Positions 1-10,300 of a DNA stretch of 20,014 nt are shown one piece after another. A program made the position numbers and the translations under genes. The stretch's first letter is position 1. Every line of letters starts with the position of its first letter. Origin of the DNA: Euryarchaeota archaeon UBA28 (GTDB lineage: Archaea; Thermoplasmatota; Poseidoniia; Poseidoniales; Thalassarchaeaceae); NCBI GenBank assembly GCA_002501605.1, contig DANW01000023.1, positions 1 through 20,014 on the forward strand. The letters are read 5' to 3'. The notes under the pieces were generated by a model. It saw only the letters and a program-made list of their open reading frames with translations. It was not told the origin of the DNA and did not search any database.

Positions 1-101
1 TTCAATTCCACGGGTTCTTCCGCGTTATCAAACATCGGCATTTGTACCGAGACAATCATTAGCATTACTAGGGCAATCGAACGGGCTACATCGCTTCGCA
101 T
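1..101 (-). CDS. N-terminal fragment of an exported protein (signal peptide only), cut by the window edge
   Basis: Reading the minus strand from an ATG at 99-101 gives an open frame to the window edge, beginning MRSDVARSIALVMLMIVSVQ and continuing MPMFDNAEEPVEL. A short basic start followed by about 14 hydrophobic residues and then an acidic stretch is a typical Sec signal peptide. It resembles the start of the subtilisin-like protein in this window (MAQRSAMVLVCLMLMQ). A TATA-like stretch lies about 22-30 nt upstream. The other frame starting at the ATG near 120 closes after about 30 codons, so this frame is preferred. Only about 33 residues are visible, so the function of the mature protein cannot be stated. 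Confidence 0.6.
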   Translation of the reverse strand, partial: MRSDVARSIALVMLMIVSVQMPMFDNAEEPVEL

Positions 102-122
102 GGGCGTCACTGGCGTTCATGA

Positions 123-141
123 GAAGATATGAATGATATAA
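123..141 (-). promoter_or_regulatory. TATA-like promoter for the left-edge exported protein
   Basis: On the minus strand this AT-rich stretch reads TTATATCATTCATATCTTC and lies about 22-40 nt upstream of the ATG at 101. That spacing fits an archaeal TATA box driving a leaderless or nearly leaderless transcript. The remaining gap, 142-289, contains no convincing gene. It is simply the space between this start and the stop codon of the next minus-strand gene. Confidence 0.4.
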
Positions 142-289
142 CAATACCGTTAGATGCTCCTCTTTCGATGATTATCGAAATTCAAGTCTTTAATGGTGTG
201 TTTTTGGGCAAGCAGTCCACAATATCGGGAAATCGGCATAAATTAACCCAAGTAATACCGTCATTTCGAGTTCGAGATGGTAGTAATTA

Positions 290-3200
290 TCACTCTCTTT
301 TCCAGCTATCGTCTTCCTGTTGTATCCAAGTCCCACAGGATTCCCCCACGTATTTCATGGGAACTGTGTCGGTGTACTCTCCGCCGGGGGGGAGTTCTTC
401 CCACGATTTAGCATATCCTTCTGAGGGCTCGTCTGCTGATTCAAGTCCTAGAGGAACAGGGGGGGCAGTCTCCTCATTTTGTCCAATGTTGGTTTCATCG
501 CCACTCTCCGATCTGCCCTTGGCGGTTTTAGAGTTGGACACTAGTGCGCCTCCGTTCCTAGACATGTTCGCATATATCGCCGCTCCGATGGAAGCTAGAA
601 TCGCGATAAGTGCCAATGTTGAGATCCCAGGGTTTAGCTTCATCTTGTCTACGATGGAGAGTGGGTTTCCATTGTCACCCAAACCGTCATTGTTGAGGTC
701 TTCCCACTCCAAACTGTCGAGGGGGAACTTGTCCCCGCTGTCAGGGACGCCGTCCCCATCATCATCCAAATCAATCTTATCGCAGGTAGCATCGCCGTCC
801 GTGTCCACCGGGGTAGATGTGTCGGAAAGGGGAGAGGTATCGCACAGTGACTCCGCATAATCGGTCCAACTGTCCCCATCGTCGTCATTATCCTCGTTAT
901 TGCCGATCCCATCTCCATCAGTGTCGGTCTGTTCGTCTGGATTAACAGGGAAGGCGTCATCAGCGTCCATTGTCCCATCATTGTCGTCGTCTGGGTCAAG
1001 ATAGTCACAAGTCCCATCCGAGTCTGTGTCTGTGGGGGTCGATGTGACATCGAGGGGGTCAGCACCACAGTTGGGCTCTATCGCGTCTTCCCATGAGTCT
1101 CCATCGTCATCCGTGTCCTCATTGTCCCCTATTCCGTCGGAGTCTGTATCGACCCACTCGTTCAAGTCGTATTGGAAGGCATCATCAATGTCTGGGTATC
1201 CATCGCCGTCATCATCTTCATCCATAACATCGCAGACTTGGTCTGAGTCCCAGTCGGCTGGGGTGCTTTCGCTATCTTGCGAATCCGATAGGCAGGTTGT
1301 CTCATCCGAGTCCGACCAACCATCGTTGTCATCGTCAGTATCGTAGTTGTCCCCGAGTCCATCACCATCGAAGTCATACTGCTCGCTTGGATCTGTGTCA
1401 AACGCATCGAATTCGTCTAAGACACCGTCGTTATCATCATCGAAGTCGGAGTTGTCCCCCTGACCGTCCGAGTCAGTATCAATCCATTCTTGCGGGTCAT
1501 TCGGGAATTCATCAATATCGTCTGCGAACCCGTCTCCATCGTCATCCGTATCCATGATATCGCAGATACCGTCTGTGTCAGTATCAATGGGCACTGATGC
1601 GTATGATAACGGATCTGAGCCACAGAGGATTTCATCTGCGTCCGAAAAACCATCGCCATCGTCATTGGTATCTTCGTTGTTACCGGTTCCGTCATTATCC
1701 GTGTCCAGCCATTCAGAGGCGTCAAGTGGGAAATCGTCATTGGAGTCGAGATATCCGTCGCCATCATCATCGTCGTCGAGTTCGTTGCAGAGTTCATCGG
1801 AGTCTGTGTCTGATGGCTGGCTGTTGTAGTCTAATGGGTTCGTGTTACAATCGGCCTCTTCAGAGTCGTCCCAGCCGTCCCCATCGTCATCATTGTCGGC
1901 GTTATTGCCGATTCCGTCGTTGTCGGTATCTGTAGTCTCGCTGGCGTCTTGGGGGAAGTCATCATCGACATCGTCTGTACCATCGTTGTCGTCGTCCGGA
2001 TCCATTGTGTCACAGATTCCGTCGTAATCGAAGTCCGATGGTGTTGAGTTGTAGTCTTCGGGGTCAGTTCCGCATTGAATCTCTGTTGTATCTTGCCAGC
2101 CGTCGTTATCGGTGTCTAGGCTGAAGACGTTCACTGTGAAGTTGTAGAATCCCTCGCCTGTTATCGCCATTGCCCTTAACAACACATCCTCGCCACTGAC
2201 CTCAGGGCCATCTGAGGTGACGTATTCGGCTCCGTTGTTGTTCAGGGACGAGTCGATCAGTGTGAGATTTGACTCCCAGTACAATACGAGATATCCTGTG
2301 ACGTTTGTGGATGTCATGTTGACCTCCACACCGTAGTCAGTTGGAACTGTGAAAGAGTACCAGTCATTCGGATCATCGCTGGCTGATTTCCAGCCTGTGA
2401 AAGATCTAGTACTGTTGGAAGTCTGTGGAATTGGTAGGCTCGTAGCGTTACCTAGGTCATCGCCAGCATCGTCTCCTGATAGGCCGTCGTCTTGTGAATA
2501 CGCAGGGTTCCCTGCGATGGAGAACAGATTCACAGTGAAGTTGTATGCCCCATAAGAGGGTGAGACTGGCCAATCTTTGATTTCAAGGTAAGCCGTTGAT
2601 GAGCCTATATCCGTCCCGTTGCTTCCTACCGTCTCTGGTACGTTACCTGTGAATGCTTCGTCCAGCTCCGTCCCGTTGGAGTCGTATAGCCACATATCGA
2701 AGTCCGCGCTTGAATTGTGGTACATCTCGACGTAAATTCCGTACCCAGTGGGGACGTAGATTGAATACCAGTCGTCGTCGTTCACGGACGATAGGTTAGC
2801 TTGGAATGTGGTGGAGTTGGTTGCGTTGGCAGTCCCGTTGGAAAGGGTCAAGGGCAGTGCATTCGACATCGACCCACCTGCGTCTTGCCCGCTACCGGCA
2901 TCATTTCCAATCCCACCAGAGCCGTTGCCTGCTGAGAATATCTCGATTTGCATGGTGTATTGTCCTGAACCCAGATATTGGTCCACCCAGATGTATACTG
3001 TGCTTCCTCCAACGCTAGTCCCGTTGGAAGTGACATGATCGGATTGTCCGGTTCCATTCGTGCTTGAGTCGATTTGTGCACCACCTGATGATTGTAGGAT
3101 GAGGTCGAAATCGGAGTTTGCAGGTATGCTGATGGTGACGGCTATGCCTGTCCCCCACGACATGTTGACGGCATAGTAGTCATCTGTGTCTGACCCTTGA

Positions 3201-3397
3201 GTTAGGTTCCCGTAGTATGTGGAGTTGTTTGCAGGTAGGTATGTTGCACTGGATGCATTGCCTCCAGCGTCCGATCCTGAACCAGCGTCATTCGCCAGTA
3301 CTGACCCCGAAAGCAAAGAAAACAAGAAAATGCAAGATATAATGGAAGCGGATGTCTGTTTGGAGGCGAATGGTCGTGTTTTCCCCGGGTCATTCAT
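290..3397 (-). CDS. Secreted, membrane-anchored surface protein: three PPC-like domains plus thrombospondin type-3 repeat stalk
   Basis: A 1035-residue predicted cell-surface protein. Residues about 12-36 form a signal peptide ending near VLA-ND. Three similar beta-rich domains follow (about 38-155, 164-294, 302-427). Each starts with an Asp/Gly-rich NDAGSGxDAGG-like or DDAGDD-like segment and contains a DDWYS-type strand and FDLIL/FDMWLYD-like strands, as in bacterial pre-peptidase C-terminal (PPC) domains. They carry many N-x-S/T sequons. Residues 427-910 are thrombospondin type-3 repeats rich in DxDxDG calcium loops. Residues about 925-944 are a single membrane helix, followed by a roughly 90-residue cytoplasmic tail ending in a Trp-rich segment. 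ATG at 3397 is chosen because it directly precedes the signal peptide and has a TATA-like box about 24-33 nt upstream. No catalytic motif is visible, so an adhesive, structural or binding role is inferred. It is transcribed alone; the next gene upstream has its own promoter. Confidence 0.9.
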   Translation of the reverse strand: MNDPGKTRPFASKQTSASIISCIFLFSLLSGSVLANDAGSGSDAGGNASSATYLPANNSTYYGNLTQGSDTDDYYAVNMSWGTGIAVTISIPANSDFDLILQSSGGAQIDSSTNGTGQSDHVTSNGTSVGGSTVYIWVDQYLGSGQYTMQIEIFSAGNGSGGIGNDAGSGQDAGGSMSNALPLTLSNGTANATNSTTFQANLSSVNDDDWYSIYVPTGYGIYVEMYHNSSADFDMWLYDSNGTELDEAFTGNVPETVGSNGTDIGSSTAYLEIKDWPVSPSYGAYNFTVNLFSIAGNPAYSQDDGLSGDDAGDDLGNATSLPIPQTSNSTRSFTGWKSASDDPNDWYSFTVPTDYGVEVNMTSTNVTGYLVLYWESNLTLIDSSLNNNGAEYVTSDGPEVSGEDVLLRAMAITGEGFYNFTVNVFSLDTDNDGWQDTTEIQCGTDPEDYNSTPSDFDYDGICDTMDPDDDNDGTDDVDDDFPQDASETTDTDNDGIGNNADNDDDGDGWDDSEEADCNTNPLDYNSQPSDTDSDELCNELDDDDDGDGYLDSNDDFPLDASEWLDTDNDGTGNNEDTNDDGDGFSDADEILCGSDPLSYASVPIDTDTDGICDIMDTDDDGDGFADDIDEFPNDPQEWIDTDSDGQGDNSDFDDDNDGVLDEFDAFDTDPSEQYDFDGDGLGDNYDTDDDNDGWSDSDETTCLSDSQDSESTPADWDSDQVCDVMDEDDDGDGYPDIDDAFQYDLNEWVDTDSDGIGDNEDTDDDGDSWEDAIEPNCGADPLDVTSTPTDTDSDGTCDYLDPDDDNDGTMDADDAFPVNPDEQTDTDGDGIGNNEDNDDDGDSWTDYAESLCDTSPLSDTSTPVDTDGDATCDKIDLDDDGDGVPDSGDKFPLDSLEWEDLNNDGLGDNGNPLSIVDKMKLNPGISTLALIAILASIGAAIYANMSRNGGALVSNSKTAKGRSESGDETNIGQNEETAPPVPLGLESADEPSEGYAKSWEELPPGGEYTDTVPMKYVGESCGTWIQQEDDSWKRE
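668..2119 (-). repeat. Tandem thrombospondin type-3 repeat array, 75-residue (225-bp) super-period
   Basis: This part encodes residues 427-910 of the surface protein. Two modules alternate. Module A is about 40 residues with a Cys pair (pattern CxxDPxxxxSxPxDxDxDGxCD). Module B is about 35 residues without Cys (pattern DxFPxDxxExxDTDxDGxGxN followed by DDDGDG). Cys residues fall at 442/462, 517/537, 592/612, 702/722, 777/797 and 852/872, so each pair is exactly 20 apart. Pairs recur every 75 residues, except for one step of 110 in the middle, where an extra B module sits. The order is (AB)3-B-(AB)3. The Asp loops match calcium-binding TSP type-3 repeats. Confidence 0.88.
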
Positions 3398-3420
3398 ACT
3401 CGACCGTAGGGGGCGGATGA

Positions 3421-3430
3421 CTTAAATCGT
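3421..3430 (-). promoter_or_regulatory. TATA-like box of the TSP3 surface-protein gene
   Basis: The minus strand reads ACGATTTAAG here, 24-33 nt upstream of the ATG at 3397. The sequence between is GC-rich with no clear Shine-Dalgarno motif. This fits a leaderless archaeal promoter. Confidence 0.5.
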
Positions 3431-3458
3431 AGCTGAGTGAAGTGCTTTAGTTAAATTC

Positions 3459-4307
3459 TCAATACCTGTAGAATCCCTGTCCCGATTTACGCCCTAGCTT
3501 TCCTTCTGATACCATGGTTACCAGAAGTTCCGCTGGAGCGTATTTTTCGTCCTCTAGACCGTCCTTGAGCACGTTCATAATATGCAAAACCGTGTCTAAG
3601 CCGATTAGGTCGGCTAATGCGAGAGGGCCTATTGGGTGGTTCATCCCCAGTTTCATTATGCCATCAATGGCCTCAGGTTCGGCGACCCCCTCTTGGAGTG
3701 CTAGGATCGCCTCATTGAGCATCGGGCAAAGAATGCGATTGCTGATGAAGCCCGGAGAGTCATTGCACTGGAGGGGAGTTTTTCCCATTCTCTCCGACAC
3801 CTCCAATATAGCTCTAGTGACTTCTGGAAGGGTCTGGCTTCCATTTATGATCTCAATTAGTTTCATTATCGGGACCGGATTCATGAAGTGCATTCCGATA
3901 ACCCTGTCCGGGCGATTGGTGGATGACGCTATCTCGTCGATGGATATGCTTGATGTGTTTGTGGCTAGTATGGCGGTCCCCTTGCATATTCTATCCAAGT
4001 CTGAAAATGCTGAAACCTTCAGTTTCAGGACTTCAGGTATGGCCTCTATGACAAGATCAGCATCGGATGCTGATTCTCTTGAGACTGAGGTGGAAATTAG
4101 GCTGACTGCTTTTTCAGCCTCCTGTTCGGACATTCTGCCCTTCGAGACTATCCTGGAAAGTGATCTCTCTATGGTTGCTAGCCCCTTGTCCACATACTCC
4201 TGCTCAATGTCAATCATTACCACCGGGTAGCCAGCGCAAGCGGCTACCTGGGCAATTCCGGCGCCCATCTGACCGGCCCCCAGGACCGCTAAACTCTGTA
4301 TTTCCAT
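3459..4307 (-). CDS. 3-hydroxyacyl-CoA dehydrogenase (3-hydroxybutyryl-CoA dehydrogenase type)
   Basis: A 282-residue cytosolic NAD(P)-dependent oxidoreductase that interconverts 3-hydroxyacyl-CoA and 3-oxoacyl-CoA, a step of beta-oxidation or its reverse. The N-terminal Rossmann motif GAGQMG is at 10-15, and an acidic residue D33 ends the second strand (VVMIDIE), which favours NAD. Expected active-site residues are visible: S119 in ATNTSSIS, H140 in GMHFMNPVP, E152 in IEIINGSQT, and N190 in GFISNRIL. The C-terminal half carries the helical dimerisation domain with PIGPLALADLIGLDT and ends GRKSGQGFYRY. Length equals that of stand-alone short-chain enzymes, and there is no fused enoyl-CoA hydratase. 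The ATG at 4307 is set by the Rossmann strand starting at once and by a TATA-like box about 24-30 nt upstream. The acyl-CoA dehydrogenase elsewhere in the window could act in the same pathway, but it is not in the same transcription unit. Confidence 0.95.
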   Translation of the reverse strand: MEIQSLAVLGAGQMGAGIAQVAACAGYPVVMIDIEQEYVDKGLATIERSLSRIVSKGRMSEQEAEKAVSLISTSVSRESASDADLVIEAIPEVLKLKVSAFSDLDRICKGTAILATNTSSISIDEIASSTNRPDRVIGMHFMNPVPIMKLIEIINGSQTLPEVTRAILEVSERMGKTPLQCNDSPGFISNRILCPMLNEAILALQEGVAEPEAIDGIMKLGMNHPIGPLALADLIGLDTVLHIMNVLKDGLEDEKYAPAELLVTMVSEGKLGRKSGQGFYRY

Positions 4308-4330
4308 GAATAGCTGAGGGGGAGATGGCG

Positions 4331-4337
4331 GTTATAG
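4331..4337 (-). promoter_or_regulatory. TATA-like box of the 3-hydroxyacyl-CoA dehydrogenase gene
   Basis: The minus strand reads CTATAAC, 24-30 nt before the ATG at 4307. It lies in the 61-nt gap after the stop of the subtilisin gene. The spacing points to a leaderless transcript independent of the upstream protease gene. Confidence 0.55.
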
Positions 4338-4368
4338 TTGCCTGATGGAGACCCTCCACATTGACTAG

Positions 4369-7300
4369 TCATTTTAGGCCGATATCTCCTAGAATTGTTT
4401 CAATCTCAGTTTCATATTCAAGTTTATCTTTTTCTTTTCTGCCCCTGGAAAGTCTCCTTACTGCCAGGATGGTCGAAGTGAAAATAAGCAAACCCGCGAT
4501 TGAGAACCAGATTAGCATGGGGCCCATACTCCTAGCATCGTCAATTGCCCACTCTGGCCAATTCTGCATCAGGACCTCTATCTCTGCGCTGGCCTCGTTG
4601 TTTGCGTGGTCCGTCGATATGACGTAGATTGTATGCTTGCCCGGAGTGTTCAGGATCTCCAACTGTACTGAGAATGAGCCGTTTGAAGGGCACACAAGAG
4701 AGGAAGAGTCTGCGTCGCTCCAAACTAATGTGTTCGTGCCACTTTCACAGGTTCCTTCTATGACTCTCATTTTTGAAAGGGTCGAGGTACGGTTTGTTCT
4801 TTCTTCGATGTTTATGGCCGGTGGAATTGTATCCCTGACTACTGAGAGTTCGTAAGTATCTGTCTGATCTAATGAGCCGACAAGTAGTGTAAATCTATTC
4901 TCGCCCTCCTCCAATTCGAATGATATTGTCTCCACGTCAGATTCCGGCATCAGAAGATTCGTTTCCCCGGATGCGTGCTTTGACCAAGTTATTTCCTGCC
5001 CAGGACCGAGCTGTATGGTTGCCATTACCTCCGTGGAGGAGACAATGCCACCATTCCAATTTGCCAGTACCAAGGTGTCATAGATCGACTCATCGAGTGA
5101 CATAGTCCTGCAGTCCAATGCGTGGTTGCTGTTATTTCTGTTCAATGTCCCATCTACTGCGTAGAGGCACAACTCATGGCTACCAGTTCTAGGTATCTCG
5201 AATGAATACGTCCCAGAAGATGAAAGTCCACTAATCATAATCTCCCCGTTCATTGTGAATTCGAAAGTGACTGGCTCGGAGGAGGTCCAGGATAAGTCCT
5301 GCCTATGTTCGAATAAAATTAGTGAGTTGGACATACTAAGGCCCCAATCAATTGAAGGGGCAGTTTTGTCGACATGAATCGGCCAAGATTGAGATGCGGA
5401 ATTGTTCGTCCAGTCCAACAATTCCAAGTTGATATCATATTCCCCATCGGGGAGTCCGGTAGTTGCCAAGGGGAGTGAGATTGTGTATTTCTCCTGTGCA
5501 CCTCCTTTCTCATCCGACTCGGGGTGGCCTGTTGAGGTGTTGAAAACTGCTGGTCGTGAGCCTACACTATCGCACTCTACGGTCGAATAATCATCGGATA
5601 CGGAGTTGATAGAGAGACACCAATGCATTGTATCGGACGGTATCTTCAGGACCAAATTTCCACTTGATAAGTTTACTGGCTCGAGTAAATGTGAAGACTG
5701 GTAGGTATTTCCCTCCTGATCGTAAAGGGTGTCGAACTCTACGTCATCCGGAGGTTCGGGGTCATAAACAACTTGGAATTGTCTTGAAACAGTGTTTCCT
5801 GCTACATCAGAAACCGACACCTCGAAAATGCTGGTGCCCTCTACAAAATAGTATGGCATCCCTGTTGAGTCATCAAAGCCAACCTCGGCATCCTGAAGGA
5901 GGAATGAGTGTTCTGCGAATCCCTCCTCATCTAGTTCTACGATACTCCCGGAGTGAGTGAAGGTGGCGCTAGGCTCCGTCCATATTCTGTACGTCATGAC
6001 CTGATTACTGGTTATTTCGGGAATCTGGCTTATCATGACATCGGGGGCGGTGCTATCATATGACAACGAGAGGAAGGCCTGGGACGAGAAACCCGAGAGG
6101 TCTGTGACTAATAGGACGTAATCATGCCACTGCTCTATTTGGGGCAATGATGAGTTAATCCATATCTCCCTGAGGGTGGTGTTTTCTGGCATGGCAGAGT
6201 GATTCCCATGATTCCATATGGTTGTCAAATTGTGATGGTTCCCCTGTGTATCCAGAGCATGTACTGAATTGGCATTGGGTATGATTGTCTCGTTGTCCCT
6301 TGGTAGCCATTTGACTTGGTCTAGCTTGAAGCCTATTCCAGTATCGATAGCATAGATTTCTATGGGGGTCGAGCTGTTGTGGTATGACATGTTTTCGGGA
6401 CTTGAGAAGTTCACCAGGGGTGGAAGCTCGAGTAGCTCATACACGTATGGTACTTGGAATTTAATCGAGCCATTCAGTTCAATCTCTACATATCCTTGCC
6501 AGGTACCCGCAGACTCTGGTCTATCGAATTCCAGACTTACCTGAAGGGCGGCTGTCGGGTCTTCATTTGCGAGAGCCGTTGACCCATCGGGCCATATTGA
6601 GTCGATCTCAAATTTTGACAGACTAATTTGGTTTGTGATTCTCAAATCGTCCCCTCCAAACTCTTGGATTGTTATCTGGAAGTTCATGGTGCCCCCTGGG
6701 ACATCGTATCCAAGGACGGCTATTCCGTACAGGCCATCAGTTAGGTCGGATTGTTCTATCTTCTCGGATGAGTCAGATGAGGTCGACTTTGCGATCTCCT
6801 CATCGCTACTGAAATCTCCATCACCATCTTGGTCCCTGAAGAGGTACAAATCGATATCTGAGTCATCGGACAGGGAGTCTTCAGATGCTACATCTATTTC
6901 GATTGACAATGACTTGGAGTTGTTCAGTGTGAGGTTTCTCCACCAAGAGGCTGACATTTTGTTCCTACCATCGTCCTGGGCGGTTTCATTGGAGAGGAAT
7001 ATGGGTTGGGACCACCCGTATGACGTCACATTCTCCACTGAAAGTGGAACCGTCGATACCAGATGCACTGCCTCAACACCACTTCCTTCGTTCCAATCTG
7101 AGACTACTTTCTCAAAGCCTGATCGTTCAGCTGCAATATATCCCACGGAGATGTTCAGAGGATTATCATTTGAGCCCACTCCATGCAGAGCTGTGTGCAA
7201 TGCCAACTGGTGCACACCGGGGGTCACGGGAACTGTGAACACCTCCCGGGAGGTCCCAGTGTATGTCCCCCAGTTGTGGGATCCAGAGCCCGCATAGTTG

Positions 7301-10300
7301 TTCACGGACCTCTCCTCTATGTAGAACGTTGAATTTCCATACGGGGTCGAGTCCTCGGATGAATATCCATGTGGCGTCTCTGAGAGCCACATTACATCTA
7401 TGTCCGTGTATGGGTTATCATCCCAATCCACGTCGATTATTGCTGTTCCTCCTGTGGCCCATTCATCTGGCCATTCGATAGATAGGAATCTCCAGTCACC
7501 GCTTTCAGCTCTCCAGTCCCATCTGGTGGCACCAGAAATCCACTCTTCTGAGTACAGAGTCTGATTGGTTACGTTTCCGTCAATGGGCCTAGCGTCAATT
7601 GAGAACGGTCCCACCCAAGGTACATTTGTTACCACAGGTAGGGTCCAGCTCCTATTGGAGTCGGATTGTAGGGGAGATCCATTGGAGTCTAAATCGGTGG
7701 ATTTGATGAGCAATCCATGTTGGTGAAGTCCCGGCTCTGAGCCTAAGGGCACAGATACAATCATGGGTACGGAAGTAGTCTGATTGGGCTGCAGTATGAC
7801 CTCTGAAGGGACGGATATCCACTCGTCTGGGTTAGTACCGAAAGAGGTCCAGTCGATCTCAATCCTCACCGGTTCATCCGAGAGGTGGCCGTTGTAGTTC
7901 CAAACAGCCAACATTAGGCCGTCGCCTGAGTCTTGTAATGGATTACCCATCCGAACCTCTGCATTCGGTCCATCCGACCTCCAGTATGTTACTTCTTTCA
8001 ACTCACTCTCCTCCGTCCAGTCTTCAGAGTCAACCATCGAGTCATTGTCTAAATCTAGGACGAATATGCCATCTCCATCCTCATCCTCCCATTTCATTAT
8101 CTCAAGGAAGACACGTTCTTCTGAGCTCCTATCCTGATTCACATCGAAGTGGGAGTATTCAATCGTGGCCCTCGCTCTAAATTGTCTCGTATCAGGGCTT
8201 AGTTGGAGGCTTGGGTCTGCATCCAAGTGTATTGGGATTAGTAGATCGGGCCTACTACTTTGATGTCCATCCCATGTGGAGTTCTCACCCTCATCTGTAC
8301 CGTTCCCTGTACTATTCCATATCCTGATGTCATGAGAGAGTGGGGAGAAGGAAGTCGCAGCTATACTTAGGCTGATTTCTGATTGACCGGTGTTTGTGAA
8401 GTCGATATCTGTAATCTGGGTCTCACCAGGCCTCAATAAATTCAGATTTGCTACCCTGTGTTGGCCCTGAAATGAGCCACTGTTCCAGTGAGAAGGTGTG
8501 GCCCACCAACTCCCATTATTTCCATCCAGTGTCCGTATTGCGGTTGATGCATTGAACCACCCTCCGCCTTGAGTGAAAGGTTCATACCCCCTGTCGTCGG
8601 ATGTAGACATCACAAGATCCCTGAACTCCTGAGATGCGGGGTATTCCCCCAGATTTTCTTGCCAAGCCTCCGCTACCAACGCCATCAGGCCTGCTACTAC
8701 CGGAGTGGCCAGACTGGTCCCTCCCCATGTCCTCCATGCGGAGTTAGCATCATCCCTAGTGTTAAGGGGGATATCCCCCGTTGCGGACCATCCCACGGCT
8801 ACTACATCGGGATCCATCCTTCCTAGGGCGTTTGGACCCCTATTTGACCAAGGTGCAATCTGCCCCCATGTACCGCTTGATCGGCTACTGAAAGCACCCA
8901 CGGAGAAAACTCCATTGGACGCCCCTGGGGACTTTGTAGTGCCAAAACCGTGCCCTCCGTTTCCAATGGCCACTGCGTACGAAGTATTGTTGTTGTAGAA
9001 TCTTGTTAGCCAGTCGAGGTAGAGGGAATACGGATCTGCCCCTGCTTCATCCACAGAGGAATAGCCGAAGGAGAAAGACCCTATATGAGGTTGATCAGGA
9101 GTATCTGTTGATCCGTCGTAACCTTCAGCTATGAACCTCCATGCATCGAGAGAGTGTCCCCCCGAGTAGTGGTTACCAATGGCCGATATAGTGGCATTAG
9201 GAGCCATTCCCTGTACCTTACCGTCGCTCACGACCCCTTGTGCGGAGATAGCACTTGCACAGAGTGTGCCATGATTACCAGACTCGAGCATGAATAGAGT
9301 GAGATTGCCTGGCCCAGCGACTCTGTCGGAATATCCGTGCCTTGCAGCATATGTGTCCCCATAAGGCACTCCTAAAGCTCCATCCGAGACCCAGTATACC
9401 AGACCTCCTGAAACATCCCAGAGGCCATCTCCATTGGTGTCAAGACCGGATGTCTCCTCTCCAGGGCGCATTGGGATCTCGTCACCGAACTCACCGTCCC
9501 TATCCAAATCAGCATAAACGGTCTTGTACTCACCCGAAGCCATATCATCAACTACTAGGATTGGCACGTCTCCTCCCTGCTTGGACCTGAGTGTTGAGTC
9601 AGGATGTTCGCCTATGTGATACTCACCTGAGAGAGACATGTTAACGCCTGAAATATTCAGACCTGAGACATCCAGTAATCCGTCTGAATTGTTGTCTATA
9701 TCGATTGTTGAGGTATCTGCGTACCATGTAGATCTAGCGGGGTACGCCTCACCATGAACCACCCAGTTATACATGCTGTTGTGGTCTAACATCAGTGGCC
9801 AGCCATTGTAAGGTGAGTCGTCAAATGTGACCCGTGCCTGAGTCCCATTCAAATCTGGGTGCGCAAAATCCACACCAGTATCTGCCACCGCGACAATGAG
9901 GCCGTCGCCTGAGTATCCGCTTTGCCATGCTTCCGTTGCGCCATGAATCTCCCCAGTCTTGACTGTGTTGGGATCGATACCAGGAGGCTCTTGGAATGGC
10001 TCGATTGAATAAGGCTCTGGGGCCTTCTGTGCGTCAATAACCGCAATGACTCCCTTGACCCCGGGAATCTTTTGAACCAGCTGAGAAGAAACCCAGAATG
10101 TTCTGTGATCGATTACCCCATCAGTGGTTTCTTGCTGTATCAAAACCTCGCCCTTTGATGCTTCTGCCTGCTCCTCAAGGGCCCCGTTCTCCAACTGCCA
10201 GAACTCGAGATTCTGTAGCGACTTTGTGATAACTGTGACTCTAGATTTACCGTTGTCTCCTTCTAAATCGTCAATGAGCGAAGGATCGACCCAAGGCTCT

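Noticed and set aside
129..860. Plus-strand open frame of 243 residues over the 3' end of the TSP3 gene
   Set aside because: Most of it (290-860) is antisense to the surface-protein gene. Its Ser/Pro-rich composition follows directly from Asp codons read on the opposite strand, and it has no family features. The other Ser-, His- or Arg-rich frames between 1026 and 2027 have the same cause.
668..2119. A CRISPR-like or intergenic direct-repeat array
   Set aside because: The periodicity is the translated TSP type-3 repeat. Units are divergent at DNA level, in frame and without constant-length unique spacers.
3514..4230. Plus-strand open frame of 238 residues opposite the 3-hydroxyacyl-CoA dehydrogenase
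   Set aside because: It is fully antisense to a gene with all its active-site residues in place, and shows no recognisable motif.
6635..7297. Plus-strand open frame of 220 residues opposite the subtilisin gene
   Set aside because: It lies within the coding frame of the protease's C-terminal beta domains, has low-complexity Ser-rich composition and no recognisable domain.
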